Part shown: positions 1-13,500 of the stretch, in pieces | Layout of the letters: the number at the start of each line of letters is the position of its first letter | Numbering within the stretch: the stretch's first letter is position 1 | Assembly: GCA_033002965.1 (NCBI GenBank) | Contig: JAURVB010014889.1 | Location: forward strand, 62,001-126,000 | Length of the DNA: 64,000 nt | Source of the DNA: Piper betle | Lineage: Eukaryota; Streptophyta; Magnoliopsida; Piperales; Piperaceae | Direction: 5' to 3' | Position numbers and translations under genes: made by a program | Notes under the pieces: generated by a model | Seen by the model: the letters and a program-made list of their open reading frames with translations, nothing else | Database searches by the model: none | Told to the model about the DNA's origin: nothing

Positions 1-146
1 GGGAGGGAGGGAAGGGTGGTGGTGGTGGTGGTGGTGGTGCGGGGGTTGGATTGCAGGACAGCAAATCCCCCTTTTATATATATATATAAATAATAATCCC
101 ATAGTTGGGAGCAGGGACGATCAATTCTAAGAGGGGTTGGTCGGCG
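1..146 (+). promoter_or_regulatory. Proximal promoter / 5' leader of the CUL1-like gene
   Basis: A GGT trinucleotide run lies at about 15-38 and a TATA-like run (TTTTATATATATATATAAA) at 72-90, some 55-75 bp before the first ATG at 147. The window begins here, so the upstream promoter is not visible. The TATA-like run could equally be a simple AT microsatellite; no transcription start can be fixed. Confidence 0.35.
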
Positions 147-756
147 ATGGCGACGACGGAGTTGGAACAAGGATGGTCCATCTTGCACGCCGGCATCCTC
201 CGTCTCACCCGCATCATCGAGGGCTCCCCCGATTCCGAGTTCTCCGCCTCCGACTACATGACCCTCTTCACGTACAATGCCCTTCTCTCTTTTCTGTTTT
301 TCTTCCTCCCTCCCCACCCCCCAAATTTCAATTCCATCAATGTTGTTTGCTATTATATGTTATTGATCATCGGTGTAGCGATCAGTTATTGGTGTTTTTG
401 TTTCTCAATCGAATTTATGTTGATTTTGGTCTGTTTTTTTAGCGATTTCGATGGGATTCGTTGTCTTGGATGGTGTTTTTGATTGATTCCTTTGAAATTT
501 GTTGTTTGCAGGGTTGTGTATAACATGTGCACGCAAAAACCTCCTCGTGATTACTCGCAGCAGTTGTATGATGGGTATGCGCAGGCTATCGAGGAGTACA
601 TTCTGCTAAAGGTGTGTTCTTTTCTTTTTTTTAAAAATTTCTTTAACATAGTATTGTTTAGACGAGCAGAAATTGTTAATTTGAGTTTTCATACTTGTTG
701 GTAGTGTGTTTTAGCAGCCTGCACATCATACTATTAGTTTGGAACAAAAATGATAA

Positions 757-800
<44 letters not shown>

Positions 801-3332
801 ATTTTTTAAGTTATTCCCTAATTATAGATGCTTTTGCACGTAGTGGGCTTAAATGTGTGAAATTTTCCTTCACATGTAATTTGATCAATTTTTTACATTT
901 TCTTACGTGGTGGGTTGTATTAAAGACTTGTTTGTCACTATTAACAAGCAAATGTTGTCCCAGTCAATGCCCCCTTTATTTTGTTTGTTCGTCTGTTGTG
1001 TAAGTGAAATGCTGAGTTCCGAATTTATATTGTTGTAAATCCATGTAAAGGCGTAGCTCATGGTGCACCTATTTTCCCTTTGATTCATTTCTTTGTTTTT
1101 CATTTTACATGACCAGGTGCTGCCATCCTACGGGAGAAGCACGGAGAAAGTTTTCTGGAGGAGTTTGTAAGAAGCTGGTCTAATCATAAAGTTATGGTCA
1201 CTAGGCTGTCAGAAATTTTCCATTACCTAGATCGCTACTTTGTTAAATTGAGATCAGTTCCAAACCTTATGGCTGTAGGATTATCCATTTTTAGAGATCT
1301 GGTAAGTTGGTTCAGTTCTGGCTTATATTGCTATGAGTGTTACCCTTTTACTTTATTACCGGATGCAAGTATCTCAAGGTTGATAATTATAATAATAATA
1401 ATTTTCTTAAAATAAAATCCAAACTAACAATTTTACTTTAAATGCTTTATGCAAGCATCTCTTATCTTGTTCTTGAACTAGCTTAATGGTATTTAAATAA
1501 AATCCTTGGCTATTATGCTTAAAAGAAATCTATATTACAATACACTGTTCATCATTAGCTTTGTCCTATATGTAACTTTGACCGAGCTACCTCATGATTG
1601 GAGCATCAGTGCCAGCGAAGCATATCAACTTTTTGATTATCTTGTAATTTTTTTGTATTCATGCTTTTCAGGTCTACCATGAGATGAAGATTCGAGTCAC
1701 AGAGAGTGTAGTCTTCCTGGTATGTTGTATGTGCTCAAGAGATCAATGTAATCCAAGCAAATCCTCATTTTAGTAATCATTATGACAGATGCTTAAGGAG
1801 AACTGTTTGCATTGATATGGCAATGTGTTTGAGGAGAGTGAAAAGAAAACATAATATGCACTTTAATGGGTGAAAAGGGAGCAGAGGGAAGCTCTAGGAG
1901 AGTAGAATAAGACCTATATTTCCAATCCAATAATTTTAATTAGGGGGATGGTAATGGTGAAGAGGTTGATGACCTGATGGTTTAAGTACAGCATGAATAT
2001 TGTACATAATTTACTGGGATATCGTCTTATTTCTTATGTCACGAGTCATTAGTTGTATAAGCTAACTCATTTTCATTTTTATGAGTAATAAATGATGGTT
2101 GTCACTTGAATAAGTAGTAAATGATGGTGACAGTGTACTTGAGTTGCATAATTTGCTACCACATCACTTTTGATGTCAAGGCTCCTTTGTTGTATAAAAT
2201 CTATGTTGCATATTTTATCTTAAATAGTAAATGACAGTTACAATGCACTCAAGTGGTGTATTGCTTTTGTCGTCATTAAAAAATGAATTCACTACATTGT
2301 TATTATCTGCTTAACTAGTTTCAGTAACTGTTACATTTCCTTTGCAAATGTGAGTATACTTTTAACAACTTTGCATGTTTAGGTCAACAATGAACGTGAT
2401 GGAGTGCGGATAAACAAACATTTGATAAAGCATGCAGTGTCTGTAATTTTGGAGATTGGAAACGGGTCAATGGCTATGTATGACAATGACTTTGAAGCAG
2501 CTTTCCTGGAGAATTCCTTTAACTATTATCTGCAGAAAGTTAGATGCTGGCTCATGGTGGATTCGTGTATGAACGACATGCAGATGCTCCAGGTACATTC
2601 TGCTTAACAGCATGTTTTTAAAGGCTGAATGATGTTGCCTGCAGAGACTGATTATGACTTAAATTATTGATAGATTGGCGACAATGTAAAGGATAACGAC
2701 TGGGTCCTTGTTGAACCTGTAAAATTTACACAGAAGGTTTGTGTACTATTGGTTTCTATATTTGTGGATGGGTTGATTTATACTTGAGCTGCAATTATTG
2801 ACTGGGTTTTCATGGATAATTACAGGTGCAAGAATGCTTAAACTTCGAGAGAAATCATGTCCTATACTACCTTCATAGCAGCACAGAGAAGAAATTGTTA
2901 GAGGTACGTCTTTTGATCATATCTGATTAGATTTTAATTGACTATATGTTGTGTGTGTTTTATTCCTGCAACAAGCATTATTGGTTCCCGGATAAAGGAA
3001 GAGAATCTGGCCATTAAAATTTGCCAGTTGTAATCACCTAGATACAATAAGAAGGTGAAACAAAAAAATGAAACCTTTTATGGAGATATAATAAGTGCCC
3101 AATTTTTGCACGAGTCCCCAAATTAAAAAAGTGAAAGCTTGTTGAGCCCATGCGTTAGCTTTATTGCGGGACATTTAAGGACGTGTGCAAAAAAATTCTG
3201 ATAATAAGGTGGAAGTAGAAGAATAAATGAAAGATAGAATGTATTTATATTAACATTTTGTTTTGGTTTGTTTGCAAATAACAGAAGGTGGAAATTGCCT
3301 TGCTGTCTCTGCGAGAACAGTTTGCCGAATGA
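147..3332 (+). pseudogene. CUL1-like cullin, N-terminal half only, with a frame break
   Basis: Cullin 1 is the scaffold of SCF ubiquitin ligases. Its N-terminal repeats bind SKP1/F-box proteins and its C-terminal half binds RBX1 and carries the NEDD8 site. Seven exons can be read: 147-271, 512-611, 1117-1301, 1672-1719, 2383-2592, 2826-2903 and 3285-3332, all GT-AG. Diagnostic stretches are [20 protein letters not shown] (exon 2), SWSNHKVMV and FHYLDRYF (exon 3), and YYLHSSTEKKLLE (exon 6). A further possible in-frame exon lies at 2674-2736. Reading stops 16 codons into exon 7, so the cullin homology domain and neddylation site are absent; a full cullin is about 740 residues, this one about 264. 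Exon 3 begins VLPS in one frame and continues REKHGESF in another; one extra C at 1127-1128 would restore it, and the summed exon length plus one is an exact multiple of three. It is either a truncated paralogue or a pseudogene; truncation is clearer than the frame break. Confidence 0.75.
759..797. repeat. (AT)n microsatellite in intron 2 of the CUL1-like gene
   Basis: About 19 uninterrupted AT dinucleotides are seen. No coding potential; ORFs crossing it are artefacts. Confidence 0.9.
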
Positions 3333-5980
3333 ACGGTAACGGACCATCAGGCCGAAAGATAGCAGGATTGAATGTTCAATGCTAGTCGTTTATAGCTAAC
3401 ATGGGCTTGTAGATGGTACTATTTTCTTCTTGTTGTCAGTTCTATAGCGAAACTTTTTATATGGCCTTCTAGTTATATTCTGCAGTATATATGTATAAAG
3501 ATTAGGATATGGGCGCTAAGTGGAGAGCGGGGATCCTGTACAGGATTTTCAACATCAAAAATAATATCCTAGTAGCCATTTTATATCTTGGATTGGTATT
3601 CATTCGTCTGAAATGAAGTACTGGTGCTCATGGGACAAATCAAGTGGAGTTTTGTCCTAACTCAAACTCTGTTAGTTTGATTTCGAGTTAAAGTCGAAGT
3701 ACTAAGTATTTGAATCGATATGAGTTTGAATTAGGTTGATTGGTATTTATTGATGATTTTTTTTGTATAATTTAGATTAAAATTTAATTTATAATTAAAA
3801 TATCTTAATTTTGATACAATTATACGTAAAAGATAATTTTATAATGTAAAAGTTTATCTAAATTTGTTATTATATAATGATATTTTATAATTTAATTATG
3901 TTGTGAAAAAATTTAAGATAAATATGGTAAAAAATCTTAATTTTTATATAAAGTATCGAGTTTTGAGTAAAGCTGAATTGAATAGGGATGAGCTTAGGCC
4001 TAGCTTATTTAATATCGAATTAGATTTTGGATCCATACTGAGCTTTGAATAGCTTTATTTTTGTGATTGAATATGTGTTTTAAGGGTTTAATGTTTACTT
4101 AATTTTCATGTGTGTGTAAAGTTTGTCTTCAACTTTTACCATTTAACACCGTGATATAAACTCCATGATAACATAAGCGTCGAATTAATAAAGCGAAGTT
4201 CATCAATTAAAGTTTTGATGTGTATTTTAACGAGTTAATATTTCATGTTTAATGTCATTAATGAATGCTACCAGCCATGGGGCAACGGCTAGTTGATTAT
4301 TAGGATAAAGAATCATTCTAAAAGTTTAGAGAGTAATTGCCCATTTTACCTGTGTATAACGTGTGTACAGGCTACTCCTAGTTAAATTATTTATTATGCC
4401 TACCTGTACATGTGGCAATGTAAATATCTAATTTTTTAATTTATTATTAAAGAATTAATATGTTATGGTAAACGTTGAAGTGAGTTACGCATTATATAAT
4501 TTATATGAGTACAATTTTAATTTGAATTTTTTTAGTGGGTCATATATATGAAAAGTAGAATGAATAAGTACGAAATTAATGAAACTTTGTCTTTTTTTTG
4601 TTCGTCTTGTATTGTGAGGTTTAAAAGTACACTAGTTAAGTGGTATTTTAAAATTAAATTAAATTTTAATTATGTTAATAATTAAAATGAAAGGGTTAGA
4701 AACTTTAGATTTAGTTAAAAATTTATAAACACCTTTATTATTTATTTTTATATTTATTCATGTGGATTGTGAGTAATGAGACATAAATTACTCCAAATAA
4801 AAAGTATAGCTCCATGAGTCATTTGTTGCTTTTTAAACGTACTTTGAAGAAATCTTATTTAAACCTATGTTTATTTGAATTAAATTTCTCTAGTTTGAAC
4901 AAAGGAATTAGATTTCTCAACAATAATATATAATTATTACTTTATATTTTAAAAACATAATGGCATGTTAGTTGATTCAAAATTTTCAATATTATTAGTC
5001 TCTTCAAATTCAAGCCTAATCTTAATTGAATTATTACTTTGTATTTTAAAAAATTATAGTACTGAATGATAATTAAGTTATATTCTTACTAATAGGCAAA
5101 GCCCCGTGAAGTATATTTAAAACTTATTAATAATAAATAAAACTAAGTATAAAACTATTAATTTGTATTTTTAAAAAACTTAATTTAAAATTTTAATAAT
5201 TAAATATAATTTATTATTTTTAACATTTTCAATTTGGATAAAATTATACCCTTAGTTTTTTCTTTATTAAAATAATAATGAATAAACAAATAAAAATTCT
5301 AAATTTTATGAAAATCGTAATTATGTTAAAATTTATCAATTATTTTAGAACTGTTAATTTGAGTATAATTATAAATTAAACAAGTATTAATGGACTCATA
5401 ATCAACTACAACGCAAACCCAAGGAGAGCGAGCTCTAGCGTTTTAATATAAAAATTAAATAAAATAATAATAAAGGGGTTCATACCATGGCTATTTATTT
5501 CAAATTACGAAAGGATGCAAATATAAATCATCCAGAAACACATGGCAATTTGGTAATTTTCCTATGTATAATAATATGGTCACTAAATTTCTCAACACTA
5601 CTAATATCACCAAGATTATTAGATAAGTAGAACCCAATCCTAATCTGAAACTGATCTCATAATACCATTAGCCGCTTATTCTTCGGACATAAAAACTAAT
5701 AATGAAAAATAATATTTCCCAATAATAATTGAGAAAATGTATAAAACTCCAAATCTCGAATCATACAACGGGTTACCGAGAATTTTGCTTAAAGAAGAGT
5801 TAGAAAATACAAGATTTCTTCTCAGGTGTGCAACATGCTTCACCTTTCCGTATGTTTTAACTCAGGCTCTACTTGATTGGCATGAAAAAATAATATATAA
5901 AACAAAAATTCTTATTGGCCAACCAGAAAAAGGAATATATGTTATCATTATTTTAAAATAAATTTTGCTCATGTAACCTC
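3333..5980. other. AT-rich intergenic spacer
   Basis: No gene is recognisable on either strand. The stretch at about 5091-5460 resembles the AT-rich repeats at 40.2-41.3 kb: it shares TTTTAATAATTAAATATAAT, a run of AATAAACAAATAAA and a closing AATCAACTACAA, so it is probably a copy of a dispersed element. Confidence 0.5.
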
Positions 5981-7519
5981 TCCGCCGCGCACAGGAGAAC
6001 ATGCAAAACAAAATCAGACGACAATCGTTTTAGTACACTGTACATGCCACAATCATATGTCTGCATCTGGAAAGATATAAATAAGGAATATAAATAAGCA
6101 ACCATTATGACGTACCATATTTTGATTCAAACCTACCCATAGAATTGCCACCAAAACTTCACAACCACCTTCCCTATCCATATTTACAATTTGTATTTAC
6201 GAATCAACAAATATTCTTCTATGCAAAAGAACAAGGTTAGCATATGTTAGCTATAGAAGATCAAATGTACCGTCATTGTTATATTTTATACACGTCAAGG
6301 TAGTTAGCGTAGTCACTAATTATACTGAATGTCCGTTGGCGGCCTGAAAGTTACAATATCCAACTCCGCCGCAACAAGTTGCAGCTCAAACAAAACATTG
6401 CACCTGAAAACAGGAATATATTTAGTCACCTGCATTATTCACATACAATCTATCAAAACATGCTGTTGAGGCATAGCGAGATATTCAGCTTACTCTTATC
6501 TTCAAGCCCTCCAGCTTCCACTTCCTCGAGGAAAACTAAAATAGATCACGGACAGTTTGAGAAAGGCTTATTGGGACAATGTTATCTACAAGTCGGAGGG
6601 CACAGCATTTATAGCCAAAATCAAATCAAATATTCTCACTATTTGTGGTTGATAGGTGTGTTAGTAGAGAGGATAAGGTATGCCTGCCGTCCAAACAGAA
6701 AACAAACTGTCAAGTAGTAGTGAGAAGTTTAAGCAAAAAAGAGTTACAAATAAATCAAAAGTAACCAAATTACCTGACTAAAGATAGAATCAGGATTCCC
6801 AGTAAGGCAAAAAAAATCTGTACAATTTTAATAAGGGCTTCGTAAGTCTTAGCAGGTTGTCCACAGTAAGCAGCCTTTCCACTGTACACAGAAAGCAGCC
6901 TTTCCACCCACCGAGAAGCAATCTGTTATAACAATATTTGCAACTTAGCAAATATAACAATTACAAATAGAAAAAAGAAGCACTTGTAACTTCGCAAAGA
7001 AAATGAAAAAATGTCACATACCAAGGGCATTGGATCCAGCTATGCTGCTGCCATAGTGAAACTAAAGCAGGCCAACCTTTTTTATAATTGTCTTTGCTCC
7101 CCACAATATCCCAAAAAAAGGATGAATATAAGCACCCTCAACTCCTCCACCTCGTGTGTATATGTACAACCTTAAGAACCATGTACACGAACAAATACTT
7201 ACCAATAACTCCAAGCAAGAGGGAAGCCACAACTCATACAATACTATCTTTCTTGCCTGTTCCTTGAAGATTTGGCAACACTAGCAAAACTGATTTAGCA
7301 GCATTCAATAAAATCAAACGGGCCACCCAGAGGAATCCCTTATTCTCTTTTCCCACAATATTTCTTACAAACTGTACAGAAAGTAACATTCCACCTTGTA
7401 TGTGATTCCCGGAAGAATAACTGAAAATATCGTCTTTGAAGAGCCCTCAAAACTTGTCTCTGAATATCTAATTGCATTCATATCCTCTATGTGGATTGTG
7501 TGCCACACTTCAATTGAGA
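5981..7519 (-). other. Probable 3' untranslated / downstream region of the CW zinc-finger gene
   Basis: No protein-coding exon is recognised downstream of the stop at 7520-7522. The part nearest the stop (about 7200-7519) has moderate base composition and reads like a 3' UTR on the minus strand. Where transcription ends cannot be seen. The short open frames here, such as 6379-6717 on the plus strand, have no recognisable family. Confidence 0.4.
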
Positions 7520-10500
7520 TTACCGGCTGATAGACTCCATTGCAACACGAACAAGATGAAGCATACCATCAACGTCATGGACATTGAAATCAAGCACTTT
7601 TCTCACAGAAGAGATGCCTTCATGTCCGTAGGTAGAATTTTCTACATTTGTGTTGGCAGCAGCAAAGGCAATCTGTGATTTCTTCAATGCTTCCATAGCA
7701 GAATTAATATCTCGTGTCTAAAAGAGAAAATAGAACATCAGATGAATCCTACTCAGCAATCACAAAATCAACAGTTAGGCCAAACAAAAAGCTAATTCAA
7801 TACTTGTTGGAGCCTGTGCTAGGCCAAGTTAATATTTTAAAAATAGGACGGTCTAACAGCACAAGTCACAGAGGTAATTAAATCTTGCCACACAGCTCAG
7901 AGTAAACAAATTCAAAGCAATATACTCACAAAACTGAGAAGTCGAAGAAAGTTGGAGCGGTTACAAGCAACAGACACATAGTTGCCACCAGCCTGGGGAC
8001 AGAGAGATTTTACAGGTCCAGTTTTATCCACTGCAGCCTGATTATTTGCATTGTCAACATCAGACACAGACGAAGATGGCGATCCACCTGAGGCAAGTTA
8101 ATGATCATAATTTGGTTAAATCTAAAAGTCAGCCAAACACATTCGACATGACAATCCTTTTCATTTGCAACAAGAACTACAGTACAAAATTGTATAAAAA
8201 CAATTTCAGGAAAATCAGAACTAGGTGGTCGAAAGCTAATGCAGACAGTTATTATATTATAATATAATAATTGGCACAAACCAGGAGGAGCCATGTTCAG
8301 AGCCGCTTGAAGCTCTGACCTATCTTTACTTGCACTAGAACTCTTGAAGTATGTAACCCTCATATAAGCCATTTCCATACACTTGTATGCAAGGCAAGCA
8401 GCAGCCATGTCTTTCTGTCTCTCATACTCATGTGCACAATACCTACACAAAATAGGGAATGGAAAGATGTCTTCCAAATAAGAACAATACCTTCGGACAC
8501 TAGAAACTGGCATCCAAGGCATAAAAAGAGAGCACAAGCTTACTCGCAAAGTCTAGCAGTATCAGAATAAACTTGCATTGACTGGGTAATTTCCCCATTT
8601 TTGGCACTTTCAACATGGACATGCTCCAACAAAGAAGCTCCATGTAGGAATTTTAAGGCTGCTTGAAAATATATATTAACACATTCAAACTCCTGACCAC
8701 CAGTATGCTGCGAAAGCATAAAAAAAGAATGAATAAGTTTCAAGGCAAAAACCTCATCATAGCATCCAAGAAAATAAATAGAAAACCTTTATGCGATCAG
8801 CGGTATGCTTCAAATTCTGCGCTTCTTTCAGAGCATTTGCAGCAAGCTGAGGATGGTCCTTTCGGGCTGGACTAGGAACATCAAATTCTCTTCCTGCAGT
8901 TGCATTGGAAGTGAGATGCCGTGGAACATTTGAATGGACTGCAGCATGCATGTCTGGCTTCTTCTGTTGTTTTTGCAATTCTGCATTAGAGAAGGAAGCA
9001 TCAGCATCCAACCTGCTACCTTTGCTGCGTGCAGGAACTCCTTGAAGAAGCGATTGACTTGTTGTTTCTTGCTTCTTTCCAGAAAGCATAGGTTTTCCTC
9101 TTGACCCTGATTTTTCGGTTCTCTCTACTTTTTCATAAGCTGTTCTTTCTTCTACTTGCATCCTCACCGGGCTGTGTTGCAAAATTGATTTTCCATTAAC
9201 AGAATTATCAAAGTGCACTTTTGCCAAAGAAGCAGAAGCAGCGAAGTCACCATATTCATTGATTCTACGAGCATTACTTTTTCCATCCTCCTTTGACAAC
9301 TTAGCAGTTGGATCTTTCTTAACTAAGTTCTTTGAATTGCTATTAGCTTTATTCCTCAAATTTTCCCGACAAGGAGACAAGTCATCACCCTTGGAGGTAT
9401 TCCCCTGTTCACTGAAAGAACCAGGAGCCTTATGTTTACCATCATCAATTTGGATCTTGTTTCTTGTATGAGAAGCGAAGCCTCTATCAACTTTATATTC
9501 AGAAGCCCAATTATCACATTTATTACGGCTTGGCAGGTGTAAATCATCTTGATCCCTGTTCTTGTCTTGCAGTTCTCCTTCGGAAAAGTTGGAAGCAGCA
9601 GAAGCATTTCCAGCATGCCTGTCATTCAAGTTAGCATTTCCCCCGTCAAGTGGAAAAGACTCAGATTTAATGGCATCAACTCTATTCAGTAATGACTCGT
9701 CCATTGATCTTCTCCCTGAGATCTGAGTAGAATATCCATTCTCATGATAATCATCATGATATCCCCCATATCCTCAAGACCCAAAGATGGGGCAGCCTTG
9801 CCAACTCCATTACATGCACGGATGGCAAAAGGCTCATTTTCCTTTTTCACATTGCCAGATAGATCAAAACCACCTTCTTCACAATCAGAAAGACCAGTGT
9901 TTGCAGCATCACTTTTCCTGCAGGAAATACTTCTCATACCAGATGTGAGCTTTTCAGAAGCAGAGCCTCTCAAAGGAGATGAAGAAACTGATTCTACGGG
10001 GGACCCTTTAATGTCTTTAATGTTAACTATATTTTTTAGAACCTGAAACCTTTGAAGAACTTGATGTAGCTGCAATCGATGTTTCAATCTTATAACCCAA
10101 GTCCTTCCTCAGGGAATCTATAGCATCATAGTTTCGCTTCTCAATCTCCGAAGTATCAGTCAAGGAGTCTCTCCCACCAGTTAATAGGATGGTAGTCACC
10201 TTCCCTTTCTTGTCAGCATGATCTTCCTTATTTTGTTTTCCCTCAGATTTAAACATCTTTATCTTCTTTTCTTTTGTTTGTTCGCTTCCACACATCTCCT
10301 CTTTGTAATAACCTCCATTTGCAACAGCATAATTTACATCCACTGGAGTTCCTGGATGAGGCTCTCTATCTTGCCTCTCCTTAATTTTCCTCTTCTTTGA
10401 ATGCAGATCTGTTGAGTTTAATTTATTCACTTCCAACGCTTCAACCTGAAATTTATATTCATTGTTGGCTGGTTCTGCTTTTGCCTTCTTGCCAGTAGAG

Positions 10501-13500
10501 GTTAGGGCACTTGTTAAATCACCCTTCTGGTCTTTTGCACTAAGCCCTTGTGAAGTTTTCCTGCCAGATTTCACAGGCAAACCATTATCAGAGTGCAACT
10601 TTCCGCTTGATTCACGCCCACATTGCAAACCATCACCCATAACTTCTGACTCATCCATCTTCATTTTCTTGGCAGTTTTAGAAGAATCATGCTCGCTTCC
10701 TCTCTTGATCTTAGACTTTGACTGTTTTCCCTTCCCATCATGGCGTTCACCTGCAGTAGTTTTGCAATCAAGTAAGATAAAGATGACAACAACATATCTA
10801 TCATCCTGCAGAAAAGGAAGAAAAGAAACCTTCATCAATTGACTGACCCAAAAGCTTTTGATCCTTTGGTTTCAGTTGAACCATTTCCATGTTGAAGTCA
10901 GTCTGCTTGCCCTTAAATTGGATGCTAGGTTCATTTGCCAAGCTGGAGTCCAGGGAGGACTGGTTAACATCGTTTATATTTTTACTTTTGACCACACCCT
11001 GCTGATTCCTTTTTACAGCACGTGGAAGGGCCATTGGCGTGGAGCGACTTGGAACATTTGCCATGTTATTTGATAAAGTTTGCTTTTTCTTTTTCCCAAT
11101 TGATACGGGATATGTATTAGGATCATGACTTTGTTGATGGATCTGCAAATTTCCTGATGCAGTTTCTAGTGCTGCCCCCTCAAGCTGATTTGGCAAACTT
11201 TGATTCTCAGGCACAGGAATCTGATATAATGCATGGAGTGCTTTAGTAGTTTCTTCTTCGCTGATAGAGCACTTGTTCATTCCAGGCGGCCTAGATAAAA
11301 AGACCGTATTGTCAAAAGATCACAAAACACATACTGAAAAATAGAATATAAAATGTGAGCTTCCTATCACTAGGGTTCTGCAGCAACAGTTGAACATATA
11401 GAGATTAGCAACAACCATAAGCCTTCAGGATTGGATGATCATCAATCATAAGCCAAACAAAGTGTCATATTAACTACAACATGTTGACAGATATCACACT
11501 GCTCAAACTGTTCATCATTTATCTGATATCGCTTTAGGGTCAAGAGCTGCATTTTTTAATAGTACACAATTCATGATAGCTGATGCATGGAATCCTACAA
11601 ACACTCTAATGCGTGGACTCATCCATAATATCTGATATCGCTTTAGGGTCAAGAGCTGCATTTTTTAATAGTACACAATTCATGATAGCTGATGCATGGA
11701 ATCCTACAAACACTCTAATGCGTGGACTCATCCATAATGCACTCAAATAAGAAAAAAGATGATCAAATCACCAATTTGCACATTTAGCCAATCAGAGCTC
11801 ATGATTATATTGACAACCAGCAACTCCAAGAAATGACTAAAGCCCTTAACACCTATAAACTAGATGCTAAAGCAAGTTTAGGCACTTTTTTTCATGGCTA
11901 TTTAATTCCTAAAAAAAGGGATAATAAATGGTGGCAGCAAAAACATACAGCCAGGTAATCATGCTGCAATGCCACTTCTTTGGGAGGAGCTCAGGATTCA
12001 ATTCACATGGCAAAAGCCGCCATTTTTTACACCTGTCACAGCCAACCCAATCTTCTTCTATTACTACCGGAGGGGCAGCAACTAAAGTACCAGCCTCAGA
12101 TGTTGGCATGGTTTCAGATACCACATTATCTGTTGGACACTTAGAATGAAGTTCCAACTCAGACATATTTCCAAGCTTCCGGCTGTTTGCTTTATCCTTT
12201 AATTTCTCAGAAGGGGCAAGTGTGTCTTTATCCTCAAGCCTTTGCACTTTAGGCTCAACCATACAACTAGTGTCAGCTAGATCAGCTCTGTCTTCTACTT
12301 CAACTCTCAAATCTCCGGAAGCCTCATAGTGAGATTCTCTGCTAAGCTTACTCAATTCTTTCGTATGTTTTCCTTGACTCCCCTTACTCTCAGAAATATT
12401 ATCCCTGGTTTGGAGACCCTTCTTCCTTTCTTTTGATTGCACAGAAGCAACAGGCATTGAAGTTTCCTGCAAAGATTCAATGCTTTCCATGCCATAAAAT
12501 TGGTTTCCTTTCATCCTCATTTTGCTTGGACATGAATCTTCCTTCCCTTGTGATATTATTAATGGATCTTGCATCCCTGCCTTCTTTAGACACTCCTCTA
12601 ATGCAACAGTCTGATCATCGATGCCCTTAACAAAATCTACATCTGCAGCCACCATATCAGAAGTTTTTCCTTCTATCTTTTGTTCCCTCAACACATCCTT
12701 ACGTATACCAGTTTTCTTATCTTCCCAAACCATATTTCCTTTACTCTCCTTGATGTTTGCCTTTACTCTTAATGGCAAATGACTCTCACTTCTATGTGTC
12801 CCACCAACAGAATCCAAACTAGGCTTCTCCTTTGCATCTGTGGAAGAGCATTCTCTGGACACCTCTTTGTTTGAGATAGCACCATTTGACCTTCCATTCA
12901 CACATTTTGGCTCCATGAGTGTCGGCAGTTTTAAGGCATTAGAAACAAGTTCTTTGCATTCTGGGGTCTCTATGTCTATGTCCACCTTTAAAAGAGAAGT
13001 CAAGTCATTTCCATTGCCAGCCCTTACTTTCTTCTCTCCATGCCTTTTCGAATCCTTACTAGGTTGCCACTCACTGGTAGGCAACACAGAGACATCATGC
13101 CTACCTCTTCGACTACTTTTGGAAAATACAGTGTCCTTTTCTGGCAAATTTAGCAGGCTTTCGTGAAGCGGAGAAAGGAATTCTTCTCCAGTAATCAGAA
13201 AGTTTGTCATTATCTGTTTTCACAAAACATGCATCTCAGTTAATTATAACAATTTACTCCTTGGGATTTTAGCAACCAAAAAAATACATGTACCTGAATT
13301 ATGGTCATAGGAGACTCCTCAACTACACCACTTATATTTGGAGACAAATCAGCACTCCCATCATGGCTGTCTTCCATTGATGAAGACGGGGAAATATCTA
13401 GGCCAAGGCCACTATATATAGCAGCATTCTTTTTCGCCAGTGCATTGTCTGGGCCCATTTTTATTCTGACCTTCAAAGTTTTTTGATCACTTGCTGCAGG

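Noticed and set aside
5737..6717. Plus-strand open frames of 74 and 112 codons as genes
   Set aside because: They lie in the 3' flank of the CW gene and show no motif or codon signal.
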